Positions 11,885 through 19,866 of a stretch of 23,840 nucleotides of DNA are shown here, piece by piece. A model generated the notes under the pieces. That model did not search any database. It had not been told where the DNA came from and saw only the letters and a list, made by a program, of their open reading frames with translations. Numbering within the stretch: the stretch's first letter is position 1; every line of letters begins with the position of its first letter. The position numbers and the translations under genes were made by a program. The stretch lies in IMG/VR virus record IMGVR_UViG_3300035698_007793, positions 1-23,840 of that record, one strand, 5' to 3'. Source of the DNA: a virus.

Positions 11885-13467
11885 TGAAATATCAAGTCGA
11901 TACCTACTTCAAGGATGTTAAGGCGCTTGTAAAGCGGTATGCTAAAGCCCGATCCTTGTTTGAAGAATGGCGAGCGATCCACGAAGAAGCCTATGAATAT
12001 TCAATGCCGGATAAGGAAACTTTCAGCACCCACGCGCAGGGATCGAAGAAGAATAGGCACGTTTACGATTCAACTGCAATAAACGGGCTTGAAGTATTCT
12101 CAAACAAAATACAGTATGGTTTCTTCCCGGCATGGATGCACTGGGCTGAATTCAAACTAGGCGATGATATACCCAAAACAAAAAAACGAGTAATGGAGCA
12201 AGACCTCGCCAAGGGCCAGAAAGCCTTCTTTGATGAATTCCAGAGAACAAACTTCTCGACCGAAATCAACCCATCGCTAAAGCAGTATGGAATCGGAACA
12301 GGGTGCATTGAAATTGAGTCCGGGGTTTTTGGACGCAAAGAGCCGGCCTTTCACTTCATCTCCGTTCCGCTACCGGAGCTGTGTCTTGAGCCCTGCGCGT
12401 ATGGCGTTATTAAGAACTCCTGGCGGAAGCACAAAATCTCACTTGAGCAGATAAAGCATATCTGGCCTAAAGCTGATTTTGATAAATCAATGCAAACATC
12501 TTACGACAAAGATCCAAACACAGAAATCGAAATTATAAATGGGCATTTGTATCAGCCAATCAAAGATAGGTATTTCCAGTACATCTTGCTTGATGGTAAG
12601 AGCCATCTTATTTTCGCGCAAGACTTTGCAACTATTCGCCGGATCGTATTTAGAGAGTCAGTCACCCCGGGCGAGCCTTACGGCCGCGGGCCGATTATCA
12701 GGATGCTTCCCGATATTCAAACGCTAAACCTTGTAAAAGACTTTACGCTCAGAAATGGCGCTATACAAATGAGTGGGATGTACACCGCGGTAGACGATGG
12801 CGTATTTAACCCCTATACCGCTAAAGTCGCGCCCGGCACGATTCTACCTGTTGCCTCCAACTCCTCGCAGAACCCAACACTTCAAAGACTTGAGTCTTCA
12901 GGCGATATTGGGCTTGGACAGCTAATTATTAAAGACTTGCAAGACGGAATTAACATGGCACTGTTTGCCCAACCGTTAGGCGATGCAGGGGCTCCTGTAA
13001 AATCCGCAATGGAGAATCTTCTCCGGCACCAAGCGGATGCCAAGCGAAGCGGCACATCTTTCGAGCGCCTGTTCACCGAACTAATTATCCCCATTATCGA
13101 AGCCGGAACAGATATCCTCCGTCAGAGAAACATGTTCCCCGATATTCTGGTAGACAATAAGCAAGTCAAGATCAAAATGGTGTCTCCACTTGCGAAACAA
13201 AAGGAATTAGAGGACTTCCAAAATTCCCAGATATATCTTGAGAACGTGCTTCAGTTGCCAAAAGAAGTAGCCATGGTATCAGTTCCCTTTGAGAAGTTCC
13301 CCGCATATTGGGCTGAAAAACTAAATATCCCGGAAGAACTCACAAGGTCCGATGAAGAAATAAAAAAAATCACAGAAACGATTGCCGGGATGCAGCAGGA
13401 TATTCTGAGCCAACAACAGGAGCAAGAACAGCAAGCGCAACCTCCGGCACCGGGCCCGGGCATGTAA
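11884..13467 (+). CDS. Head-tail connector (portal) protein
   Basis: 527 residues, the size of T7 gp8-type portals. The 12-subunit ring sits at one head vertex, passes DNA and binds terminase and tail. Typical marks: the N-terminal helical RYAKARSLFEEWRAIHEEAYEY region, NRHVYDSTAINGLEVFSNKI, the family signature TPGEPYGRGP at residues 261-270, LPDIQTLNLVKDF next to it, and AQPLGDAGAPVKSAMEN further on. The C-terminus is Gln/Pro-rich. Start depends on coupling (TAATG). Identification is by these motifs and by neighbours. Confidence 0.95.
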   Translation: MKYQVDTYFKDVKALVKRYAKARSLFEEWRAIHEEAYEYSMPDKETFSTHAQGSKKNRHVYDSTAINGLEVFSNKIQYGFFPAWMHWAEFKLGDDIPKTKKRVMEQDLAKGQKAFFDEFQRTNFSTEINPSLKQYGIGTGCIEIESGVFGRKEPAFHFISVPLPELCLEPCAYGVIKNSWRKHKISLEQIKHIWPKADFDKSMQTSYDKDPNTEIEIINGHLYQPIKDRYFQYILLDGKSHLIFAQDFATIRRIVFRESVTPGEPYGRGPIIRMLPDIQTLNLVKDFTLRNGAIQMSGMYTAVDDGVFNPYTAKVAPGTILPVASNSSQNPTLQRLESSGDIGLGQLIIKDLQDGINMALFAQPLGDAGAPVKSAMENLLRHQADAKRSGTSFERLFTELIIPIIEAGTDILRQRNMFPDILVDNKQVKIKMVSPLAKQKELEDFQNSQIYLENVLQLPKEVAMVSVPFEKFPAYWAEKLNIPEELTRSDEEIKKITETIAGMQQDILSQQQEQEQQAQPPAPGPGM

Positions 13468-13476
13468 AGGAGACAT

Positions 13477-13776
13477 ATGGGCAGCATCAGAGACGAACAC
13501 GACAAATTAATAAATGAGACGGAAGAAGCGCAAAGACTCCAGGCGGAGCGCCAAGAAACAGCCGTTAGGACAGACAAGCTGATACATCAGGTCTTCCGGC
13601 AATCGCCAGAAGGCAGAGACTTGCTTGAGATATGGACAGAACGTAATTTAATAAACCATGACCCAATAAGGCATGGAGAGGCGCATGATCCGTATGATAT
13701 TGCTCTCGAAGTTGGGACGCAAAACTTTATCCGCGAAATCATCCGAACATGCAAACGTGTAGACGAAGGACATTAA
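13477..13776 (+). CDS. Bbp19-like small virion-cluster protein
   Basis: 99 residues, ATG behind AAAGGAGACAT. The segment VFRQSPEGRDLLEIW, followed about 30 residues later by ALEVGTQNFIREII, fits the 'SPEGR--L--L ... GRR-v---i' pattern of Bbp19-like phage proteins, which lie between portal and scaffold in Bordetella phage BPP-1-type genomes. The canonical 'EGRR' is replaced here by EVGTQN. Role unknown; location suggests head assembly. Confidence 0.6.
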   Translation: MGSIRDEHDKLINETEEAQRLQAERQETAVRTDKLIHQVFRQSPEGRDLLEIWTERNLINHDPIRHGEAHDPYDIALEVGTQNFIREIIRTCKRVDEGH

Positions 13777-13790
13777 CTGAGGAGGCAAAC

Positions 13791-14609
13791 ATGTTGGGCG
13801 ATACAGTGACAGAAGAAACAACAACAGAGGAAACAACTACCGAAGAAACAGGAGTTATCCCTGCTGAAGAAACGGGCACTATCGAAACCGCAGCCGTGCC
13901 TGAAGTAGCGGCCCCTGAAGAATGGTACCTTCGGGAAGGGATTAAAGGCGAAGGAGACAGGCCCGATTATTTTGATGCCAAATACAAAACGGTAGAGGAA
14001 CAGGCAAAAGGATATAAGGAGCTTGTCAGTAAACTAGGAGCGTTCACAGGCGCGCCTGAAGGAGGGTATAAACTACAAATCTCCGATGCTGCCAAAGAAG
14101 CCGGGTTTAACATTGAGACTGACGATCCGCTGTTTTCTCTAGCGACCGATTTCGCTAAAGAGAAGCAAATGAATCAAGAAGGCTTCGATGACATGGTAGA
14201 CGTTTATGCCCAAATCAGAACTGCTGAGGCAAAACTGCAAGAAGAATATGTCGCTGACCAAGTAAAAGAGTTGGGACCAAGGGGGCAAGAACGAATTGAC
14301 GATCTGAAGAAATGGGGAGCCGGGGCGCTTGCAGAAGATATGCAGGAAGGCTTTCAATCTCTATTCAGCAGCGCCGCAAACATAGAAGTAGGCGAACAAC
14401 TTGTAGCAATGCTCCTTGAAAAAGGGACAAACCCCGGGGCTGGACTTGATGTTGACGGTCACACTGAAGCAGACGTTCAGGCAATGCAGTTTGAAAAAGA
14501 CGAAAACGGGAACCAGCGCATACGCACTGATCCTGAATTCCGTAAAAAGTACGAAGAACTGTCTAATAAAGTGCGAGGCACACACGAAGCCCGTCAAATG
14601 ATAGGATAA
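13791..14609 (+). CDS. Capsid scaffolding protein
   Basis: 272 residues. Start set at the ATG at 13791 because CTGAGGAGGCAAAC precedes it; the frame is open further upstream without a site. Acidic N-terminal tail with TEETTTEE repeats, then helices (WYLREGIKGEGDRPDYF, YKTVEEQAKGYKELVSKLGA, a common scaffold motif followed by GAPEGGYKL), and a charged helical C-terminus that would contact the capsid protein. Scaffold guides head assembly and is lost from the mature particle. Position between portal and capsid supports the call. Confidence 0.9.
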   Translation: MLGDTVTEETTTEETTTEETGVIPAEETGTIETAAVPEVAAPEEWYLREGIKGEGDRPDYFDAKYKTVEEQAKGYKELVSKLGAFTGAPEGGYKLQISDAAKEAGFNIETDDPLFSLATDFAKEKQMNQEGFDDMVDVYAQIRTAEAKLQEEYVADQVKELGPRGQERIDDLKKWGAGALAEDMQEGFQSLFSSAANIEVGEQLVAMLLEKGTNPGAGLDVDGHTEADVQAMQFEKDENGNQRIRTDPEFRKKYEELSNKVRGTHEARQMIG

Positions 14610-14788
14610 AAAAGCTTGCAATGATGTTTTGCATGTGATAGCAGTACCGTAAATCTCGCCGATACCTCTCTTGAGAGCCGGTATTTAAGATTTGCTTAAC
14701 GGCAACACTTAATGCCCCCGGTAAACCGGACACGGTATTAAAAGCCGAAACAAGGTTTTTAATATTAATTCTCAGGAGAGGTCTCACC
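14610..14788 (+). promoter_or_regulatory. Structured leader of the capsid gene
   Basis: 179-base gap, the longest in the structural operon. Two inverted repeats stand out: ATACC/GGTAT enclosing CTCTC/GAGAG (14662-14684), and CCGG-TAAA-CCGG (14718-14729). Neither is followed by a T tract, so they are more likely an mRNA-stabilising or processing leader for strong capsid expression than terminators. I see no consensus sigma70 promoter in it. Confidence 0.4.
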
Positions 14789-15661
14789 ATGTCTAAGTAC
14801 CTAACCAACGCAGCAGTAACCGAGTTTGATGCTGAAGTAAAACATCAGTATCAGGGAATGGGCTCGCTCAGAAACGCCGTTACAGTTCGTAACAACGTTA
14901 AGGCTGAAGCCTACAAATTTGCCCGGATGGGCCGCGGAATGGCTATGCAGAAAGCCTCCGGCGCTGACGTTACCCCGATGGACGTATCACACGCTCGCCA
15001 GACTGCCTACCTCGCAAACTGGTATGCAGCAGAGTACACTGATATTTTCGACCAGGCGGAAGTGAATTACGATGAAAAGTCCGAACTGGCAACCACAATC
15101 GCTAAGGGCCTCAAACGCCGTACCGACCAGATTATCATCAACACGCTGGCTGGTGCATCCTTCGCGAGCACAAACGATCAGGACCCGGATACCGCATTAA
15201 CTGTCGATCTTGGCGCTGTCAATTTCATTATGTCCGGTGTTCACCGCGTAGTGCGTCATTTCCAAGAGCTTGAAATGATGGGCGATACGGAAATCCACGC
15301 TGCAGTTACCGCACAGGCTGTTCAGAATCTCTTGCAGGTTGATAAGGTTGGTTCTCAGGACTATAACGGAATCCGGCCCCTGCTTGAAGGCGAATTGAAT
15401 GTGAAGTGGATGGGAATAATCTGGAATACAATCGGTGTACGCGAAGAAGGCGGACTGCCTATTATCGACTCCACTAACCATTATGGTTATTTCTGGGCAA
15501 AAGACGCTATCGGCCTGGCAGTTGGTATCGACCAGCGCACAGAAGTAAATTACATCCCCGTGAAAACCTCATGGTTGTGTAATGGTCTGATGAAGATGGG
15601 CGCTGTCTTGCGCGAACCGCAGGGTGTTGTTCGTATTCAGTACGACCCGACTGCAACATAA
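14789..15661 (+). CDS. Major capsid protein
   Basis: 290 residues, ATG behind AGGAGAGG. Recognisable features: N-terminal EFDAEVKHQYQGMGSLRNAV, the KFARMGRGMAMQKAS segment, VTPMDVSHARQTAYL followed by ANWYAAEYTDIFDQAEV, and the helix GLKRRTDQIIINTLAGA. This matches the HK97-fold phage capsid group found behind T7-like portals and scaffolds. C-terminus ends in a beta segment (REPQGVVRIQYDP). Forms the icosahedral head. Position after scaffold supports the call. Confidence 0.92.
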   Translation: MSKYLTNAAVTEFDAEVKHQYQGMGSLRNAVTVRNNVKAEAYKFARMGRGMAMQKASGADVTPMDVSHARQTAYLANWYAAEYTDIFDQAEVNYDEKSELATTIAKGLKRRTDQIIINTLAGASFASTNDQDPDTALTVDLGAVNFIMSGVHRVVRHFQELEMMGDTEIHAAVTAQAVQNLLQVDKVGSQDYNGIRPLLEGELNVKWMGIIWNTIGVREEGGLPIIDSTNHYGYFWAKDAIGLAVGIDQRTEVNYIPVKTSWLCNGLMKMGAVLREPQGVVRIQYDPTAT

Positions 15662-15687
15662 TAATAATTTAGCAGAAGGAGGGCCAA

Positions 15688-15936
15688 ATGGCTTTCACGC
15701 CCGGTACATTTCTACCTGCATCGTCTATGATTAATAGCGATTCAGTCCGCCTGTGGTCTTACAAGTCTGCAGACGCAGTAAACACAGTCATCGCAGACGA
15801 TTATTTCCTGGCAAAATATGACCAGTTGAATGTCGGTGACATGATAATCGCCAAAACCTCAACCACGACTATACTGCTTTATGTGGTTGCTTCAACGTCC
15901 ATTACTGTGACAACGGCTTATTGCGCTGTAGCTTAA
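15688..15936 (+). CDS. Short head decoration-type protein (paralogue 1)
   Basis: 82 residues, ATG behind GAAGGAGGGCC. Its N-terminal half (FLP-S-M-NS, R---YK, DDYFL--Y--LNVGD-I) matches the start of the next gene almost position for position, so the two are tandem duplicates; this copy has only the first domain and a short hydrophobic beta tail. Such domains occur in capsid cement or decoration proteins next to capsid genes; that role is inferred from location. Confidence 0.7.
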   Translation: MAFTPGTFLPASSMINSDSVRLWSYKSADAVNTVIADDYFLAKYDQLNVGDMIIAKTSTTTILLYVVASTSITVTTAYCAVA

Positions 15937-15956
15937 TGGCATGAAAGGAGTTAACT

Positions 15957-16598
15957 ATGGCTTTTGATCTTGACTATTTTTTACCCTTATCAGCAATGGC
16001 CAATAGTAACGTGCCCCGGGTTTTCCTCTATAAGGATGACACCGACTCGCTTGCTACTATTGTGACCGATGACTATTTCCTCAATCAGTATCTTACGCTG
16101 AATGTAGGCGATATTATCCGCGTATGGGCTGCTGGTGCAGTCAATTCTGTTGATCTTATCGTTACAGCAACGGCTGTAGGCGGAGTAACTGTTGTGGTTG
16201 GTGCTGGCGGGACTGCAGACCTTATCGCAACTAACGCTCTTGTGGCAAGCCAAAGCGGTGGCGTGTTTTTCCTCAACGCTGCTACCGAGTTTGTCACTAC
16301 GCTGCCGGCCCCTGCTCCCGGGCTGAGGTTTACATTTATTTGTAAAACGGCCCCGGTTGGCGCGAGTTACACTATTGTAACCGAAGATAGTGACAATATT
16401 ATCATCGGGCACATTAACGAAGTCACTGTAGACGATACTGTTGACGGTGATATCGCTACTGCGGGCGACACTATTACTTTTACAGATGGCGCGGCCGCTG
16501 TGGGTGACAGGGTTGACCTTATCAGTGACGGTACAAGCTGGTATGTTGTCGGCCAGTGTGCGATAGCTACTGGTATTGCTCTTTCAGCAGCAAGTTAA
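15957..16598 (+). CDS. Longer head decoration/fibre-type protein (paralogue 2)
   Basis: 213 residues, ATG behind GAAAGGAG. Residues 1-60 repeat the domain of the preceding gene. Residues 85-213 form a second beta-rich, Gly/Thr/Val-rich domain (FVTTLPAPAPGLRFTFICKT, SDGTSWYVVGQCA) like the receptor-facing or beta-sandwich regions of head fibres. Probably binds the capsid through the first domain and displays the second. A strong terminator-like hairpin follows. Confidence 0.7.
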   Translation: MAFDLDYFLPLSAMANSNVPRVFLYKDDTDSLATIVTDDYFLNQYLTLNVGDIIRVWAAGAVNSVDLIVTATAVGGVTVVVGAGGTADLIATNALVASQSGGVFFLNAATEFVTTLPAPAPGLRFTFICKTAPVGASYTIVTEDSDNIIIGHINEVTVDDTVDGDIATAGDTITFTDGAAAVGDRVDLISDGTSWYVVGQCAIATGIALSAAS

Positions 16599-16609
16599 AC
16601 TGATCTACT

Positions 16610-16632
16610 CCCCGCCTTCGGGCGGGGGGTCT
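16610..16632 (+). terminator. Rho-independent-type terminator after the head genes
   Basis: CCCCGCC stem arm (16610-16616), TTCG tetraloop and GGCGGGG arm (16621-16627), followed by GGTCTTTC. The stem is very stable; the T tract is weak, so read-through into the tail genes is likely. It would cut head from tail gene transcript levels. Confidence 0.7.
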
Positions 16633-16652
16633 TTCATCTTGAGGAGAGCAAC

Positions 16653-17246
16653 ATGAGCATGACCACAGTAGGTCTTTCAAGTAACGCCCTCGTATTAATT
16701 GGCGATTCCCCAATAGCAACCTTTTCTGACTCCGACGGTGGTGTAGCAGCCGAAGCATTTTACCTTCCGACAAAGCACTATTTACTCTCGCTTCATCCTT
16801 GGACTTTCGCCAGAAAGAATTTTACACCAAGCCTTCTATCCGAAACCCCGGATGAATTAACCGGATATTCTTATTATCACCAGATACCATCAGACCTTAT
16901 TAAGCTATGGTGGGTGTTCCCTAAAGGCATGGTCTACGATATATATCAAGACAAAATCGTTTCAAATTATGACGAAATTCTTATTTCCTATGTCTATGAC
17001 GTTGATCTTTCAACGATAGCCCAATTATCCCCGGCCTTTATATTCGCCTTTGAATGTTTAATGGCAAGCAAGCTCGCTCAATCTATAACGGAAAATTCAA
17101 CGTCATCGCAAACATGGTTAGCCGAATATAAGCTCGCAATAGCTCAGGCTAAAAGCATGGATAGCCAGCAAAAACCTCCTGTCTCTATTCTGGACGCTCC
17201 CTTTAATGAAGTCAGGGGCGGTGGCAGTAGCGAAGGATTTTATTAA
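16653..17246 (+). CDS. Tail tubular protein A (gp11-like)
   Basis: 197 residues, ATG behind GAGGAGAGC. The N-terminal NALVLIGDSPIATFSDSDGG segment, followed by LLSLHPWTFARKNF and later YHQIPSDLIKLW, is the characteristic opening of gp11-type tail adaptor proteins. It forms a ring under the portal that joins it to the nozzle. Stop overlaps the next start (TAATG). Length matches T7 gp11 (196). Confidence 0.9.
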   Translation: MSMTTVGLSSNALVLIGDSPIATFSDSDGGVAAEAFYLPTKHYLLSLHPWTFARKNFTPSLLSETPDELTGYSYYHQIPSDLIKLWWVFPKGMVYDIYQDKIVSNYDEILISYVYDVDLSTIAQLSPAFIFAFECLMASKLAQSITENSTSSQTWLAEYKLAIAQAKSMDSQQKPPVSILDAPFNEVRGGGSSEGFY

Positions 17247-19411
17247 TGCCTAAACGCAAATGGCACCTCCAATCAAACATGAACCGGGGTGAAGTTTCCC
17301 CGCTGTTTCATGGACGCAAAGACCTTCAGACCTATTTTAACGCCCTCGACAAAGCGCGTGATGTTCGGTGTCAACCCCAGGGAGGCTTAGCCAAAAGATA
17401 TGGGACATACTATCTAGGAGAAACCCCAAACGCAATAAGGTCTGAAACCTTCTCGTTCAATACAGAGCAAAACTATCTTCTCGTTTTCGCTCAATATAGA
17501 ATGTATATCTTCAAGGATTTTGTTCTGTTGGACAACTTAATACAAACTATTAACGGCGTAACCACTTCTGGTCTAGACTATATCACTGTTCCATGGTCTG
17601 TTTCAGAAATTGCTACATTTGATTATTTTCAATCACTTGATACTGCAATCATCTTACATGAAGATGTTAGAAGCAGGGTAATAACCAGAACATCAGATAC
17701 CGTATGGAGTGTTGACTATCTCCCCTTTGTAACTGACGGTATTCCTCAGTGGGATTATAACGATGATGATTCTCCTCAGCCGGGAACGGGAGTAGGAGAT
17801 GTGAAAGACGAAGTGCAAACAATACAATTCAACGACGTCGATGAAAAAACAGGAGACACGTTTAAAATCGCCTTAGATGAAATATTAACGGACGAAATTT
17901 CATATTCAGGAGAAGATGCTACCAATATTATAAATATTCAAGAAGCGCTCCTTAACCTATCAAATACGGGAACCGATGGAATTGAGGTCATAAATACAGG
18001 TTCAGAAGGTGATAACCCACATATTTACCAAATAACATTTTCTGGCGCGTCTACAAGTAACTGGCGATTAATGACAGTAACTCCAGTGACGACCAAAAGC
18101 GCAGGATTCCAACCGCAAGTGGTGAGGGTCTCTGCTGGATCATCTAGGAAAGAAAATGTCTGGGGTACGACAAGGGGCTGGCCACGGTGCGGTACTTTCC
18201 ACGACAATAGAATGTGGTTAGGTGGTAGCAAATCAAGACCGACTACTCTGTGGGGATCAAGAGCGCAAGAACTTTTTAATTTTAAAAAGGGTCGATCACT
18301 CGACAATGAAGGCATTGAATACACGCTTGACACAGATCAGCTTAACGCTATCCAGCGCATATTCTCAAATAGATCGCTGCAGGTATTTACTTCAGGGCAA
18401 GAATTCTTCTGCCCGGAGACACCAATAACTCCAGCTAAAAGTACCTTTGTTCCACAGACAAATATAGGATCGGGGATGATAAGGCCAGTCGTAATAGACG
18501 GTGTAACTCTTTTTGTGAATGAAACTGGCAAAGGCCTATATCAGTTTGTCTATAACGATGAATACAAGGCAAACCAAGCAAGTTCAATCTCTTTCATGGC
18601 AGACCATTTAATAGATAACCCCGTTAGTCTGGTAGTCCAAAAAGGAACAACAAGCCGGGATGCTGTCTATCTCTACATGAATAATGAAGATGGATCGGTG
18701 ACAGTATTTAATAGCCTTGCAAAAGAGGAAGTAGCAGGTTTCACGTTATTTAAAACGGCGGCGGATAGTTCCGATGCAGCATTTATTTCGTGGACAAGTG
18801 TCGTAGATAATGACGTTTACCATGTAATCAAAAGAAGGATTGATGGTGCAGATGTTACCTCAGTAGAGGTAGAGACTCCCCCGGGAAGTTCCACAAGTAG
18901 TTTTGATGACGAATTCCTCGGAGGGTATTTTCTCGATGGGTATGTAAAGTACAATGGTGCATTAACAAGAACCATGACTGGCCTTGACCACTTAGAAGGT
19001 GAGCAGGTTTATCTGATAACGGCTGAAAAGTTTCTGGGCCTTCACACTGTCTCAGGTGGATCAATAACTTCAGCATACTACTTCACTACCGCCTATGTAG
19101 GACTCCCGTTTTTCCCTGTTGTAAAAACACTTGATGCCACTTTTGATGCAGCGGGCGGATCGGTTGCTTTTAAAAATAAAAAGTGTTCAAGGGTTGCTAT
19201 ACAAATGGTAGAGACCAACGCACTTGTCGTAAATGGTAGGGCTGTCCCCGATACGCTTGTAAGCGATGCCGTGTTCTCCTCACCAGTGCCGTTCACCGGA
19301 ACAAAGAGGCTACGATTCCTTGGGTGGGGCCTAGAGGCTAATGTGGAAATCACTCAAAATCTACCAAGCCCATTTAACCTAATCAACATTGGGATGGAGG
19401 TTGCATACTAA
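17246..19411 (+). CDS. Tail tubular protein B (gp12-like nozzle)
   Basis: 721 residues, close to T7 gp12 (794). Beta-rich throughout, with the gp12-like N-terminus (NMNRGEVSPLFHGRKDL, then RDVRCQPQGGLAKRYGT) and a middle RTTLWGSRAQELFNF-like segment (here SRPTTLWGSRAQELFNFKKG). An acidic central region (DEVQTIQFNDVDE, FKIALDEILTDEISY) fits the extra domain seen in some homologues. Forms the tail nozzle below gp11. Stop overlaps the next ATG (TAATG). Confidence 0.92.
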   Translation: MPKRKWHLQSNMNRGEVSPLFHGRKDLQTYFNALDKARDVRCQPQGGLAKRYGTYYLGETPNAIRSETFSFNTEQNYLLVFAQYRMYIFKDFVLLDNLIQTINGVTTSGLDYITVPWSVSEIATFDYFQSLDTAIILHEDVRSRVITRTSDTVWSVDYLPFVTDGIPQWDYNDDDSPQPGTGVGDVKDEVQTIQFNDVDEKTGDTFKIALDEILTDEISYSGEDATNIINIQEALLNLSNTGTDGIEVINTGSEGDNPHIYQITFSGASTSNWRLMTVTPVTTKSAGFQPQVVRVSAGSSRKENVWGTTRGWPRCGTFHDNRMWLGGSKSRPTTLWGSRAQELFNFKKGRSLDNEGIEYTLDTDQLNAIQRIFSNRSLQVFTSGQEFFCPETPITPAKSTFVPQTNIGSGMIRPVVIDGVTLFVNETGKGLYQFVYNDEYKANQASSISFMADHLIDNPVSLVVQKGTTSRDAVYLYMNNEDGSVTVFNSLAKEEVAGFTLFKTAADSSDAAFISWTSVVDNDVYHVIKRRIDGADVTSVEVETPPGSSTSSFDDEFLGGYFLDGYVKYNGALTRTMTGLDHLEGEQVYLITAEKFLGLHTVSGGSITSAYYFTTAYVGLPFFPVVKTLDATFDAAGGSVAFKNKKCSRVAIQMVETNALVVNGRAVPDTLVSDAVFSSPVPFTGTKRLRFLGWGLEANVEITQNLPSPFNLINIGMEVAY

Positions 19412-19857
19412 TGGCAACTGCAATGGTCATAGGTGGGATCGTAATGATGGCTGGTACTGCCTACCAGAAAATACAACAAGGGAAGAATGAAGCTGAAGCT
19501 CTTTCCATGGAAAATAAGCTAGATACGGTTGCCACCATAGGCGCTGAAGCAGACCGGAAATACGAGCTGAATAAAGCCCTTGGCACACAAATGGCAAACC
19601 AAACAGGCCAGTTCTCAGGATCGGCTACGGGTATCTTTGAAGAAGATATGCGTTTAGAGCGAAAAGATACAGACCGCGCTAATTTCAACCTGAAACTACG
19701 AAAATCAATCCGCAGCACAAAAGCTAAAAATGCAAAAAAAGCCGGGTATATTGGTGCTGGCCTTGGCGCGGTTAAAAGCGGAATGAGCATGATGGAATCA
19801 ATGGGCGGCGGAGCCAGCGGTGTTGCTGTAAACAACCAGGCTAAAGCAACAACATAG
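19411..19857 (+). CDS. Internal virion protein, gp14-like
   Basis: 148 residues. N-terminal hydrophobic glycine-rich segment (TAMVIGGIVMMAGTAYQKI), a charged helix (KNEAEALSMENKLDT), then QMANQTGQFSGSATGIFEED and a Gly-rich GAGLGAVKSG end. This is the pattern of gp14-type internal or ejection proteins, which sit inside the head and are released into the outer membrane with the DNA. Position after the nozzle and before two large proteins fits T7 order. Confidence 0.7.
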   Translation: MATAMVIGGIVMMAGTAYQKIQQGKNEAEALSMENKLDTVATIGAEADRKYELNKALGTQMANQTGQFSGSATGIFEEDMRLERKDTDRANFNLKLRKSIRSTKAKNAKKAGYIGAGLGAVKSGMSMMESMGGGASGVAVNNQAKATT

Positions 19858-19866
19858 GAATATAAA

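Noticed and set aside
14610-14788. tRNA gene in the leader before the capsid gene
   Set aside because: Small hairpins are present but there is no T-loop GTTCRA motif, acceptor stem or cloverleaf spacing.
16085-16412. Minus-strand frames opposite the longer decoration gene
   Set aside because: Shadows of a plus-strand gene with a strong ribosome binding site and a paralogue next door.
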